A DNA stretch of 64,000 bases, from positions 1 through 64,000 of the forward strand of contig CAMYOK010000014.1 in NCBI GenBank assembly GCA_947259995.1, given 5' to 3'. The notes under the pieces were generated by a model that saw nothing but the letters and a program-made list of their open reading frames with translations, made no database searches and was not told the DNA's origin. The translations under genes and the position numbers were made by a program. Position 1 is the stretch's first letter, and each line of letters opens with the position of its first letter. Below are positions 8,501 through 16,793 of the stretch, piece after piece. Origin of the DNA: an uncultured Pseudomonadales bacterium. GTDB taxonomy: Bacteria; Pseudomonadota; Gammaproteobacteria; Pseudomonadales; Pseudohongiellaceae.

Positions 8501-8835
8501 GCGCAAGAGTTGCTGATTTGTATGCTGTGTGCGGGCAGTCTCAGAAGAGCATACACTGGAAGCATGCAGGGCTGACAAAGCTCTATCAGCACATTAAGAA
8601 GCGGGAAAACACGTGGAGAGCAGATGGCTATAGCAGATTTCTTAAGGGCCAAACATCAGACTTGCTTGCTGTATCGAACAAGGCCAGGACCACGCCGATA
8701 AAGTTCCAAGTAGTAATTGTTCAGCCGGGGCTCGCTAGAAACAGGTGTTCGCCGGATATGCTCAGATTACTCGGAAGCACAGCTCTTTATGTAGAAAAGA
8801 CGTCTAAGGGCGAATTCAGGGTTATCGGAAGCTAA
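5593..8835 (+). CDS. SF2 DEAH-box helicase with C-terminal nuclease-like domain
   Basis: ATG 5593 is chosen because AAGGGGG lies just upstream, giving 1080 aa. Helicase motifs are in order: LPTGTGKT (158-165), VDEAHH (268-273), FTATPFR (294-300), DMLGEGYDLPNLK (422 onward) and QFIGRFTRT (450-458). The middle ~450 residues match no family I know. Near the C-terminus GEAADLVCL (939-947) and LVHCKFSS (958-965) resemble a PD-(D/E)XK core with D943 and K962, but with His where the acidic residue is usual, so activity is uncertain. The HEPN/TPR gene follows after 64 bp on the same strand, probably in one transcript. The pair looks like an anti-phage module; nucleic-acid translocation is family knowledge, the immune role is inference. 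Confidence 0.85.
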   Translation: MRITLPKHEYRKLYVGGNKIARLAHPALGVEADILDSVHRGLLLINTPLPSPLDIIFLVKPNTRPSVPPNSCCLELIEPCAVEDFTPDTRFRWKTYSELLANAEPDEIVQSWKDKFSFVLEDEQEGTVGLRLPQIGALHAISAYFSLKRNVEPATVVLPTGTGKTETMLSTLVSARCEKILVLVPSDALRTQISNKFLSLGYLRELGVLAPDALNPLVAVIKKGIRSAAEADEILSSSNVIVATVSILSNSSSAAVERICQQASHLFVDEAHHISAYTWASVREKFEERKVLQFTATPFRNDGKSLGGRIIYNYSMGEAQEAGYFKHINLLSVEEYYEDGKDRAIAQRAIAQLREDLEARSDHILLARVTSKVRADAVFNLYLELAPDFNPICVHSGQPGAENARRLDRLLTRQSRVVVCVDMLGEGYDLPNLKVAAIHDHHKSLAVTLQFIGRFTRTAQNIGDASIIVNIAEPEVENDLEKLYAQGADWDVVLRRLAEERITREVKLQEVVDNLKQKGNLHHELSLWNLKPGYSAMLFRTQCENWNPERFTGALPKCEEHWYSIAEDEHILVVLTLQNLPIKWGDYKELGDIVYKLLIAHWDQERNALFIYSNDYKSFRTERLAQDICGADCELMSGNRIFNIFNGMEFPLIRNLGASKEGAISFTQYFGPNVTDGLSQIERSLSKLSNCAGMGYVDGDRVIWGCSEKKGKVWSVKSGAISDWIEWASVAWDKVVGEQHDEDNITRNFLRPQPIDLPYGEHAVSVLWGEHIISAPEDSVTIHFGENQVPFYLVDLEIEAKLDTGAYRIRVFTEDLESKYDFMISGQIPQGFSYLLAEGPAILIQKGRSDAKPLEEYMISDPWIINYVDGSFSYNCHLIKVTQEIGQYDANGIEVFNWDGIDIRKESMGKNMSRDTIQYKIYSEIVNDYDIVINDDDAGEAADLVCLKDTGDEICLTLVHCKFSSGDAPGARVADLYAVCGQSQKSIHWKHAGLTKLYQHIKKRENTWRADGYSRFLKGQTSDLLAVSNKARTTPIKFQVVIVQPGLARNRCSPDMLRLLGSTALYVEKTSKGEFRVIGS

Positions 8836-8899
8836 ACACGTCTGTCATAAACCTCCAAACTAGCGCTACGTGGGAATTGAGTCCTGAAAGACAAGCAGA

Positions 8900-10375
8900 A
8901 TGACAAAAAAGATTAAGACACTTGCGCGCAAAATAGATGAAGCATATGACGCGGGGGATACTCATGCGCTTACGCAACTGATTCAAGAGTGCGAGAGGCT
9001 GTTAGACAAATCCTGTGTGCATAAGGTAGCTATCTGGTTTTTAATTTCAAACTGCCATGCGGGAAAGGCTCAAGAAGAACAAATGCGAAAAGGCTCCCGA
9101 TGGAGCTGGAAGCAAGACCATCTTGTGCGACAGGTATTATCGCTGAGACGTGCTGTAGTGGAGCCCTCTTTCAATCTCGCAGACAAAGTTCTTCGGTGCA
9201 AGATTCTCACTAATCTCGCAAACGTACTGAATAGCCTTGGTAGACCGATAGAGGCGATCAAATATTGGGACCAAACTCTGGAAATATGCCCAATTTTCGC
9301 CATGGCTTTGGGGAACAAAGGATATGGTATCACCACATACGCCGATTCTGTTTATGATCACGGCCATGCGGCGCTGCTAATCTCTAAGGCAAATGAAGAG
9401 CTCATAAAGTTGGAGTCAGGGAAGAGTTTGTGGGATTCAGGTCCGCAGCCACAGGCTCAAGAGTTCTTCTCATCGATAGCGAGAGACAACGAGGCTCGGT
9501 TGGAAGCGATCAGTTTTGATCACAACTTGGATCTGGATGCATTTTCACTGGGTAAGACAAAAGGAGAGAAAGTCTATAGGCGATGGTGTTTGGATAACAG
9601 GCTTTTCCTCTCACCTCTCAATGATGTTGTTAATGCATCAGTGGCAGCTAGTGATGTCATACACCTTCCTAACCATACCTACGATGTTTCAGAGCACCCC
9701 AGGTTCCCTGACTACTACAATTTACTGAAGCAGGAGTATGTGAGCGCCAGATTCATGCTCTATGAAGCTGTTCAGCGAAAACCCCATTTCGCGAACAAGG
9801 ATGTATTACTTTTGGATGGACTCGATGCCGCTTCATATGGTCTCAGGACCGAACAATTGAAAACTTCGTTCCGTGTCAGTTACTCACTTCTTGATAAGGT
9901 CGCGGTCTTCCTGAACGACTACTATTCTGTCGGCCTGGAGGTAAGGCAGATAAGATTCAAGTCAATTTGGGGGAAGAAGAATAAGAGCAACGAAACTCAA
10001 CTTTATCCAAGCTTCGCAAATAGTGAGAATTGGATGCTCAGGGGGCTGTATTACCTAAGCAAAGATTTCTACGACCCTGACTTTCAAGATGTTTCATCTC
10101 CAGACGCAAGGGAATTAGATCACACCCGAAATCTCATCGAACATAGGTTTCTAACTCTCCAGCACTACAGCTTCGAATGTCGCGGTACCGAGTACCACTC
10201 ATACTTGACGCTGGATGAGTTTGAGGGAAAGGCATTGAAGATGCTCCGAGCCGCGAGAGAAGCGCTCATATACCTTTCTTTAGCAATGCATCGGGAAGAG
10301 ATGAGGAGATCAAACTTAGATCCTCAGAGTTTGCTCGTACCCATCATTTCATTTCCGGTACACGAACGGAATTAG
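8900..10375 (+). CDS. TPR-like protein with HEPN RNase domain (LA2681-like)
   Basis: A 491-aa protein. Residues about 20-150 are helical repeats of TPR type (LTNLANVLNSLGRPIEAIKY, then ALGNKGYG). The C-terminal half carries a HEPN motif RNLIEH (R410, N411, H415), the R-N-x3-H signature of metal-independent RNases in toxins and defence proteins. Overall layout and length recall the LA2681-like HEPN family. It lies 64 bp downstream of the helicase gene. A plausible model is that the helicase complex senses invading nucleic acid and the HEPN protein cleaves RNA to stop the infected cell. The motif is seen in the sequence; subfamily assignment is moderate and the model is inference. Confidence 0.75.
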   Translation: MTKKIKTLARKIDEAYDAGDTHALTQLIQECERLLDKSCVHKVAIWFLISNCHAGKAQEEQMRKGSRWSWKQDHLVRQVLSLRRAVVEPSFNLADKVLRCKILTNLANVLNSLGRPIEAIKYWDQTLEICPIFAMALGNKGYGITTYADSVYDHGHAALLISKANEELIKLESGKSLWDSGPQPQAQEFFSSIARDNEARLEAISFDHNLDLDAFSLGKTKGEKVYRRWCLDNRLFLSPLNDVVNASVAASDVIHLPNHTYDVSEHPRFPDYYNLLKQEYVSARFMLYEAVQRKPHFANKDVLLLDGLDAASYGLRTEQLKTSFRVSYSLLDKVAVFLNDYYSVGLEVRQIRFKSIWGKKNKSNETQLYPSFANSENWMLRGLYYLSKDFYDPDFQDVSSPDARELDHTRNLIEHRFLTLQHYSFECRGTEYHSYLTLDEFEGKALKMLRAAREALIYLSLAMHREEMRRSNLDPQSLLVPIISFPVHERN

Positions 10376-10444
10376 GGCTTCAATCTAACCTCTTTTTCCC
10401 GCGTCCAAAATTGAATCCCTAACCAATCCGCTAATTTAACCGCT

Positions 10445-12109
10445 TTACGCTGATCGAAAACAAAAGCAACGAACCCTTGGTCTCTGATCAACTCCAGTTC
10501 TAACTTGTCTAGTCCTCTTGCCATCACTGTTGAGTAACAATCTTTTATCTTGTTCAAACTTACTTATAACGTCAATTAATTGAACCTTATTGCCAATCCA
10601 CTGTAGCAACACCTCTCGCTCTATCGCTATCATCTTGAGACCTTTTACCTTAATCGCAAACCCCTCAATCTCTTCCAAATCCTGCAAGGAATGCCTATCC
10701 GTTCCTTCTCTGACCTTCAGCAATTTTGCATTAGCTAGTTTATTCAGAACCCTCTGATAGGCTTTATCGATTTTATCAGATTGTGATTCTGGTTTTTCCC
10801 GAACGTATGCTTCATAACATTTTTTAATTGCCTGTCCGATCTGAGAGTTCGAAAAATCCAACACACCCAGCTCGATAGCTATAGCCCCTGCAGCGTATGC
10901 AACAGCAAATCGTCTAATTATCCGCATCTCTTGGCCTTTCGTTTTATCAGCACCACAGTTTTTGATGAAATTATTAACGTGCTTTAGTATCCGCCTATTG
11001 ACCGAACCAGCCTTTTCTTTTTCCCAATTCAGTACCCCTTCAACATAAGGAAAAAGTGCAGTGCCAAAGAACTTTTTCGACTGCGCCTGAATGTGATCAG
11101 CAAAATCTGGAGCTAAAGGGAATTCTTTAGGCAAGCGATCGAATATCCCATAGCCACTTCGAGAATCGGCATGTAGATCGATGACCCGGACGCACTCACC
11201 ATTTAGCCGCTTCATTTTGCCACTTTCAGCATGCTCAGCTAGGCTCAGTTCTCCACTACTTAACACCACTGTTGCCCACGTATTTACGTTACTTTGATAA
11301 GACTTGGCCCGATGCTTCCCCTTCCCTTCTGCGATCATATAGATCAATTTGCTAGCTTTCTGAGACGCTAACACTGGTACGGCACTTAACAACTTTAGTT
11401 CGTTCAACGGCAACAAAGAGTCGTTTCTTCCTACAGCGACCTCCTCAACTCCTGCCTCTGTAATATCCCATGAACACAAATATTCCGGCCCACCATATAC
11501 GGTGCTGGCAAGCAATGTAGCCGTAGTCTTGCCTACACTTGACTCCGCGTGTAGATGAAAACCTCCACTTTCTTGATTTGCCCATTTCATTATCAAGCCT
11601 GAGAAGCTCACACACAAAGCTAGTAGCATGCGATCACTGTACAGTGCTAACGAAGCAACGTTTTCTTTCCATTCTTTTAGTGTTCCGCTGGACGCTGTAG
11701 AGGATGGGCGAAAATTCGCATCTGGATGAAGTCTAACGAATTGGTTCTGATCTCCAATAACAAGACCGTTACTACAAAGATAGACCTCTCCAACATATCC
11801 AGGGCTGTAACTAAGTTTGAGTTCAACATCTGGATAATTGCGGAGCTCTTCTCTAATCCTAAGCCAATATTGATCATCATCGAGCTGAGCATGGCCGTTA
11901 TTGATAAAAAACTCCTTCATTCGTTTTACATCAAGTAGTAGCGTCATAGGCATTAGAACTTCTTCCACTTTGCCATTGTGTTTAGTAATTCTGACAAGAC
12001 CATAACTTTTTGGACTAGTTGCTTTTGAACCACCATTTCCGAACGATTCGTGCGGATCATTTACAGCTACCAACTCAATACATTTTTTACTAACTTTCTT
12101 CCTTCCCAT
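10445..12109 (-). CDS. DUF927 superfamily helicase/ATPase of a mobile element
   Basis: A 554-aa protein with a Walker A-type motif ESSVGKTT (189-196) inside a DUF927-like region (LHAESSVGKTTATLLASTVYG, then a later D-I-T-E-A-G region and VVLSSGELSL). DUF927 proteins are helicase-like ATPases of integrated elements and prophages, often next to primases or Rep proteins. Here it lies downstream of an HUH endonuclease gene on the same strand, separated by 180 bp, and probably unwinds DNA at the element's origin. The C-terminus (DGKRTRQVR, then RPRVRCF) looks natural for the family, so I take the stop at 10445 as real. It converges with the HEPN gene, which ends at 10375. Confidence 0.7.
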   Translation of the reverse strand: MGRKKVSKKCIELVAVNDPHESFGNGGSKATSPKSYGLVRITKHNGKVEEVLMPMTLLLDVKRMKEFFINNGHAQLDDDQYWLRIREELRNYPDVELKLSYSPGYVGEVYLCSNGLVIGDQNQFVRLHPDANFRPSSTASSGTLKEWKENVASLALYSDRMLLALCVSFSGLIMKWANQESGGFHLHAESSVGKTTATLLASTVYGGPEYLCSWDITEAGVEEVAVGRNDSLLPLNELKLLSAVPVLASQKASKLIYMIAEGKGKHRAKSYQSNVNTWATVVLSSGELSLAEHAESGKMKRLNGECVRVIDLHADSRSGYGIFDRLPKEFPLAPDFADHIQAQSKKFFGTALFPYVEGVLNWEKEKAGSVNRRILKHVNNFIKNCGADKTKGQEMRIIRRFAVAYAAGAIAIELGVLDFSNSQIGQAIKKCYEAYVREKPESQSDKIDKAYQRVLNKLANAKLLKVREGTDRHSLQDLEEIEGFAIKVKGLKMIAIEREVLLQWIGNKVQLIDVISKFEQDKRLLLNSDGKRTRQVRTGVDQRPRVRCFCFRSA

Positions 12110-12289
12110 TATAGAAACCTCACATAAATGACTTACTCATTTGTCTCACTTGGCTCGACGAAATACATATAGCGTGCTTAGTTGAAATTAGTCTTTCCAG
12201 ATATATGCAGTGTTCTTAGCCAATATTGATGGATTCACGGTTTCAATACCCCAACAGGTACTTTGATACCCTCTTCCGCATACTTTGAT

Positions 12290-13105
12290 CTAGCCATCGC
12301 TGACATTCTCCATACACAACGGATGCCTGAATCTCGGCACTCCAGAACTGAACCTCAAGCCATTGAAGCCAAACCTATCCAGTGCTAGGAGTGCCATTGC
12401 ATGTCGCTTCGGAGACAACCGATGTTTCTTTGTTCGGTATTCCTCTTTACCAGACTTTTTCTTACGATATTCCTTCTTTATAGGGAATCGCTTTCGATCC
12501 TCCCAAATGAACTTGTAGATGTAGGTGATCAAGTCATCAAAACCCTTGATCTTGTCTACTCGCAAAGGTTTAAAAATTCGGTCTAAATTTTTGAGAAAGT
12601 TCTTCTTGAGCAAAGGACCACGAAGTGCTTCTATCTCATCACGGGTTGCAAACACAAGAAGGTGGAAATGTGGCATCCAGAGCCCTATATCGGACTGGTA
12701 ATCAAGCTCAAAGGAGCCAATTACCTCGCACTTCAATCCAGCCCTATGTAACTGCTTTCTAAGGCGGCTTTTGAGAGAACATAGCTCTAAATTCGCAAGC
12801 TGGGCATCAGTCATTGCATCTTGGAAATATACGATGGTGACTAGAAAACATGGCAGATTACTCGTTTCCAAGAACCCCTTGGTTCTGTTGAAAATCAGTA
12901 TTCTGGAAGCGCGCGAGCAAAGTCGGCAGGCTCCACTTCCACAGGGGTAATTCTTAGTGCATTCGTCAATTTTTAGGGCCAAAATACGACCCTCTTCCTT
13001 ACCCTCTTTCCTCAAATGTTTCACGCGAATGTTGTTCTCTTCCTTGCATTTTGCGACCGATTCAAACTCCTTTGGTAGCTCATATTTTCGAGGTGACAGG
13101 ATCAT
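12290..13105 (-). CDS. HUH endonuclease, replication-initiator-like
   Basis: A 271-aa basic protein. It contains a Cys cluster (C49, C55, C60, C63), an HUH motif MPHFHLLVF with H146 and H148, and a tyrosine motif TYIYKFIW with Y195 and Y197. That is the motif order of rolling-circle Rep and HUH transposase proteins, which nick one DNA strand and form a 5' phosphotyrosine link. The start ATG at 13105 directly follows the stop of a 46-aa upstream ORF, so translation is coupled. With the DUF927 helicase, AlpA-like regulator and integrase nearby it probably starts replication of an integrated element. A transposase role cannot be excluded. Confidence 0.7.
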   Translation of the reverse strand: MILSPRKYELPKEFESVAKCKEENNIRVKHLRKEGKEEGRILALKIDECTKNYPCGSGACRLCSRASRILIFNRTKGFLETSNLPCFLVTIVYFQDAMTDAQLANLELCSLKSRLRKQLHRAGLKCEVIGSFELDYQSDIGLWMPHFHLLVFATRDEIEALRGPLLKKNFLKNLDRIFKPLRVDKIKGFDDLITYIYKFIWEDRKRFPIKKEYRKKKSGKEEYRTKKHRLSPKRHAMALLALDRFGFNGLRFSSGVPRFRHPLCMENVSDG

Positions 13106-13246
13106 CTAAGCACTCTCCTTAGCCACTAATCCCGCATACATTAGAGGGGCTGTGTCTTCGTTTCTCTCTATCTCCAATAACATTAGTGAATCTAGACTCG
13201 CATAGGTAAACCACTTAAAGATCGGGTATTCTTCGTACTTTTTCAT
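13106..13246 (-). CDS. 46-aa ORF coupled to the HUH gene
   Basis: Short reading frame from ATG 13246 to TAG 13106, starting MKKYEEYPIFKWFTYA and ending LVAKESA. AGGAAG precedes the start by about 8 bases. The stop codon directly abuts the ATG of the HUH endonuclease gene, an arrangement used in copy-control leader peptides and in simple operons. No family is recognised. It could be a regulatory peptide of Rep synthesis or a small accessory protein. Confidence 0.55.
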   Translation of the reverse strand: MKKYEEYPIFKWFTYASLDSLMLLEIERNEDTAPLMYAGLVAKESA

Positions 13247-14238
13247 AGTTATTCTTCCTAAATACTAATTAATAGGGCATAAAATAAGTGTATTTTGTAA
13301 CTAAAATTAGATTACAAATCGTTCGGTATATTTACTTCTATCCATTAAATGTGCTCGATCGAAAGCCACTGTATTTGAATAAAAACCCCAATTGCAAAGG
13401 CTTTATTTTAGAATAATAAAATAGGAACTCAGTGAGACTTAGTAAAGCTCAGCGAGAATTTTCACTCGAATTGAGTTTTCCATGCACTGCTTTTTACGTA
13501 TTAGCCTAGGCTTTAAAATAGCTATTAAAATTCAGCCTTCTGGCTATTCCACTTATAATGTACGGAGGGATTTTTGCTCTAACTCAATCTCATATTTTAG
13601 AGATATGATCAGACTGAATTAGGTGCGCGATAAATAGAGCATAGGTGTGGTGAGGAATATCTAGACCCTTAGTCGTCAAAAGGGGAAAAGACCATCGAAG
13701 TTGATATAGGAGATAAGGCGCGTCGTAAAGAAGCTTGAATAGGGTTGCGTAGGTGGCCCCTAGCGTCTCTTCTGTAAATATTTTTCATTTTTTCGTTAAA
13801 AAGCTGCGGTTATGCCCTATTTTTCTTTTTTTCGGCAGGCTCCTCAGAACATCAAGCGCACTTCGTCAAATGCGGAGAAAAATGTGAAAAAAAGTCATGT
13901 TGGCCCTAGTTTCACGTGACCTTAGCTCTTTTTCCTGGCTTCGTGGACGCCGAGATACTCGTTTACCTATGTCTTAGAGATTTCGGTCATAAATCTGCGG
14001 TTCAGATTTGAAAACTCCTTGAGGGGATCGGCTAAATCAGTAAATTTCCTGCAATATAGCTCTCTAATGTTCTGAAAAAACCTACTTAAAATCCGTACTC
14101 TGCGCCTTTTGAAGCACGCAGAGCACAGAACACCTCCAGATCGAGAGACAAAACGTCCTCGTTGACTTAGATTTCGACCGTTATCGCACTAGCAGCTGTC
14201 GATTTCGGCCGTTTATGTGGAATTTTTCCTTAATCTTT
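13247..14238. other. long AT-rich non-coding region, candidate origin/regulatory region
   Basis: Nearly 1 kb without a supported gene between the HUH operon and the AlpA gene. The base composition is AT-rich, with several A/T runs (around 13290-13430 and 13775-13840). A motif of the form GATTTCGRYCRT occurs three times: 13979-13990, 14170-14181 and 14201-14212, the last two 31 bp apart. This would suit an origin or a set of regulator sites next to a Rep gene. No RNA gene could be identified. Confidence 0.4.
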
Positions 14239-14430
14239 TTATCCAAGTCGATCTTTTTTTCGTTCTTCTATCCATTCAATAACTTCTGCCTCTACCCAAG
14301 CCACGGCTCTACCTCCAGTTAGAGACACTGGCTTTGGGAAGGCTCCCCTCGCCATAAGCCGATATAGTGTTGAAGGCGATATTGCGCACATTTTTAGGAC
14401 TTCGGGTCTCTTTATCAATTTCTTACTCAT
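14239..14430 (-). CDS. AlpA-family transcriptional regulator
   Basis: Start taken at ATG 14430 (MSKKLIKRPEV), preceded by AAAGGA, giving 63 aa; a longer frame from 14460 lacks such a site. The sequence shows the AlpA-type helix-turn-helix: RPEVLKMCAISPSTLYRLM, then GAFPKPVSLTGGRAVAW and EVIEWIEERK. These small proteins control integrase or excision genes in prophages and genomic islands. Its position between the Rep region and the divergently transcribed DNA-binding protein fits a control gene of the element. Confidence 0.88.
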   Translation of the reverse strand: MSKKLIKRPEVLKMCAISPSTLYRLMARGAFPKPVSLTGGRAVAWVEAEVIEWIEERKKDRLG

Positions 14431-14460
14431 GGTTATATCCTTTAAAGTTTCGCATACCAT

Positions 14461-14752
14461 TTGTATGCGGGGGACTTTACAGCGATGTAACCAACCAACT
14501 TACGCACCGAAGAACTCCCTAGAAGCCTGTTAGACCAAAGGATTGCTTGTTGCGTCAATAAGCGTGAATATCACGCTCTATATTCATGTCTAGAATGGCT
14601 AGTATTGTGTTGTAATTCTCACGGTTAACTCTTGATTCCCCATTCCTTTCCGGACTTTCGTATATTCACTATCTTGAATTAGAATTTGCACTTAATATGC
14701 GAATGCGAACTAACTACTTAAGGAAAAGATAGAAATAATTGGAGATAGATAT
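14461..14752. promoter_or_regulatory. divergent promoter region between alpA-like and DNA-binding genes
   Basis: This 292-bp spacer separates two divergent regulator genes, so both promoters should lie here. AT-rich stretches near 14660-14720 (TTGAATTAGAATTTGC, then TTAATATGCG) could hold the plus-strand promoter, but spacing is not decisive. No strong dyad was found. Confidence 0.35.
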
Positions 14753-15268
14753 ATGGCCAGACCTAGAACGAAATCAAAAGAAGAGTTACGTGCAAACGAC
14801 AGAGAAAGAAGGAAACGATTTGTCGAAAAGAAACGCGAGTCTGGGCTGCGTGAACTTAAAGTCTATCTGGATGAAGAATCCCTTAACGCCTTAGATAGAC
14901 TGTGCAAGGAAATGGGGTATCTAGATGCAGCTAAAGGAGCGAGAGAGAATAGAGGTGATGTTTTAAGCAATGTGGTCGGGTATTGCATTCGACAAACGGC
15001 TGGGTGCACCAAAGGAAAGTTACCTCAATCGACCCTATCTCCACGTTTAGCTCATTCAATTTTCAGTACTATGCAGATTTTGAAGTATCGGAAGAACGAG
15101 AAAGGCGAAACCGACTTCGCAATTGCCCGCTTTATGAATAAATACGAATATCCAAAGTTAGCTCCTCAAAAGTTAAAGACAGGCGCAACTACTGAGAAGT
15201 GGAGCGGTAAAGATGTGGAATACGCCCTTGAACCAAAGAATTACCGCAGATTACTAAACCCTAAGTAA
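14753..15268 (+). CDS. basic DNA-binding protein, ribbon-helix-helix-like
   Basis: A 171-aa lysine/arginine-rich protein. Residues 1-30 are strongly basic; a short strand RELKVYLDEESLNALDRLCKEM (about 33-54) followed by a helix resembles a ribbon-helix-helix domain. The C-terminal half (KYRKNEKGETDFAIARFMNK) is unrecognised. It converges on the integrase gene with only 4 bp between the stops and is divergent from the AlpA-like gene. A control or accessory role in replication or excision is inferred from context. Confidence 0.5.
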   Translation: MARPRTKSKEELRANDRERRKRFVEKKRESGLRELKVYLDEESLNALDRLCKEMGYLDAAKGARENRGDVLSNVVGYCIRQTAGCTKGKLPQSTLSPRLAHSIFSTMQILKYRKNEKGETDFAIARFMNKYEYPKLAPQKLKTGATTEKWSGKDVEYALEPKNYRRLLNPK

Positions 15269-15272
15269 ACGA

Positions 15273-16244
15273 CTACCATGTAAGCCCTTGTGTAGCCCTA
15301 ATTAGTGCCTTCTCACCCCTGAAGTCGTAACTGGCGGTAGTAGCTATATTGCTATGGCCTGCTAGCTGCCTGACGGTATTGATATCGACTCCACTCTCTA
15401 GGAGACGGGTAATGAATGTGCGTCGCAGGTCATGTGGAGTGAACTTGGGTACGCCACTTATATACGTCAAATTAGACAATATTCCAGCCAGCCCCGTTTT
15501 ACTCAATGCCGCGACGCTAACACTCCCTACTTTGTTTATTCTGCAGAACAATGCGCCCTCTTCCTCTCCCCTTACTTCAAGCCAGAGCTTTAGTGCCTTG
15601 ATCACAGCCTTCGATAGATACATTTTGCGCTCTTTTCTACCCTTCCCTCGTTTGACATGAATAGACCCGCTCTCAAGATTAAGATCGGGCATCTCTAGCG
15701 ATACGAGTTCTGCAGATCTGAGACCGCTACCGCAAGCCAGCAACACCAAGGCTCCATCCCTAGTTTTACGAGCTCTGCCCTCCTGGCTCCTAGCAGCACT
15801 TAGCAATGCTCTAACTTCACTCCTAGATAGTGAGCGCCCCTTTCGAACCACATTTCCCCTAACTCGCTTAACTGCGTGAATTCGGGCTAGTTCGTCAGCA
15901 CTAAACATACCTAGATTGAACGCCACCTTAGCAAGTCCTCTAAGAGCAGAGAGCGCTAAGTTCACTGTGGCAACCGCATAACCAAGCGAAAGCAACTCCG
16001 CACGCAGTCTCGATACCTTTGCAAAGCTGAGCGTCTCCCAAGGGTACTTATATACATCTGATTTCGGATCAAGAATCACTGCACTCGTATTAAGTAGACT
16101 CTTAATACCGCTACGTCCTGCAGGGGCTAGGCTATTGATGTAGATCTCAAAGATCGATTGCGGGACTGGTTTGGCGATTAGTTTCAGGGAATAAGTGTGG
16201 CTTTTGGAGGGTTTAGTCGAACTAACTACTCTGGCTCGAGGCAT
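15273..16244 (-). CDS. int: tyrosine site-specific integrase
   Basis: A 323-aa member of the tyrosine recombinase family. Catalytic residues are visible: R176 in GSGLRSAEL, K near 200 in KRGKGRKERK, H271-x-x-R274 in HDLRRTF, H297 in LAGHSN, and nucleophile Y306 in TTASYDFRG. The N-terminal ~110 residues form the core-binding SAM-like domain. It would catalyse integration and excision of the surrounding element. The JAMM and peptidase genes lie upstream on the same strand, 57 bp away. The target site is not known; the tRNA 3' end at 5106-5133 is one candidate, but a second copy was not found in the window. Confidence 0.9.
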   Translation of the reverse strand: MPRARVVSSTKPSKSHTYSLKLIAKPVPQSIFEIYINSLAPAGRSGIKSLLNTSAVILDPKSDVYKYPWETLSFAKVSRLRAELLSLGYAVATVNLALSALRGLAKVAFNLGMFSADELARIHAVKRVRGNVVRKGRSLSRSEVRALLSAARSQEGRARKTRDGALVLLACGSGLRSAELVSLEMPDLNLESGSIHVKRGKGRKERKMYLSKAVIKALKLWLEVRGEEEGALFCRINKVGSVSVAALSKTGLAGILSNLTYISGVPKFTPHDLRRTFITRLLESGVDINTVRQLAGHSNIATTASYDFRGEKALIRATQGLTW

Positions 16245-16301
16245 GATGGTTCTCCAACATAATGCATATTAAACCAAGTAACATTTGGCCCCTAAAAGTG
16301 C

Positions 16302-16793
16302 TCATAAAAGCCCCCGTTCAGCAAACGATATAACCTCATCCCCACCCACCACAAAGTGGTCAAGCACCCGAATATCCACCGTATCCAGCGCCGCTTTTAG
16401 CCGCTTCGTTATACTGATATCAGCAATACTTGGTTCTGCGATGCCACTTGGATGATTATGTGCAAAGATTACCGCCGCCGAGTTCAGCTCTAGTGCCCTT
16501 TTCAAGACTTCGCGAGGGTACACTGCACAACCATCGATGGTGCCCTGGAACAGCTGCTCGAAACAGATAACCCGATGCTGATTGTCCAAATAGACAGCGC
16601 AAAACACCTCAAAGTGATACTGAGCAATCTTAAGCGATAAGTACTCCTTAGTAAGCTGACTTGACGTCAAAACAGTCCCTCGCCGAAAGCGCCTACCTAT
16701 TAGCACTTGTGCGAAGCTAATGAGTTCACTAGCCGTAACCTCGCCCTCCAACCGATATCTACGCCCACCTTTAAGTCTTTTGAAACCCCTCAT
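16302..16793 (-). CDS. RadC-like JAMM/MPN domain protein
   Basis: A 163-aa protein with a complete JAMM zinc-metalloprotease motif: H112-x-H114, S122, D125 in AHNHPSGIAEPSIADISIT. It is shorter than chromosomal RadC (about 220-230 aa) because the helix-hairpin-helix N-terminus is missing; the island-borne YeeS-type RadC proteins are similar. The start overlaps the stop of the upstream cysteine-peptidase gene (16790) by 4 bp, so the two are coupled. RadC function is unsettled; the JAMM fold can be an isopeptidase or peptidase. Confidence 0.88.
   Translation of the reverse strand: MRGFKRLKGGRRYRLEGEVTASELISFAQVLIGRRFRRGTVLTSSQLTKEYLSLKIAQYHFEVFCAVYLDNQHRVICFEQLFQGTIDGCAVYPREVLKRALELNSAAVIFAHNHPSGIAEPSIADISITKRLKAALDTVDIRVLDHFVVGGDEVISFAERGLL

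Noticed and set aside
10372-10557. 61-codon minus-strand frame at the end of the DUF927 gene (LADWLGIQFWTREKEV-like)
   Set aside because: It overlaps the DUF927 C-terminus, whose own frame ends in family-like sequence. A late frameshift there is possible but not supported.
12235-12297. 20-codon frame starting MARSKYAEEGIKVPV overlapping the HUH gene stop
   Set aside because: Very short, no homologue known to me; could be the start of a lost gene.
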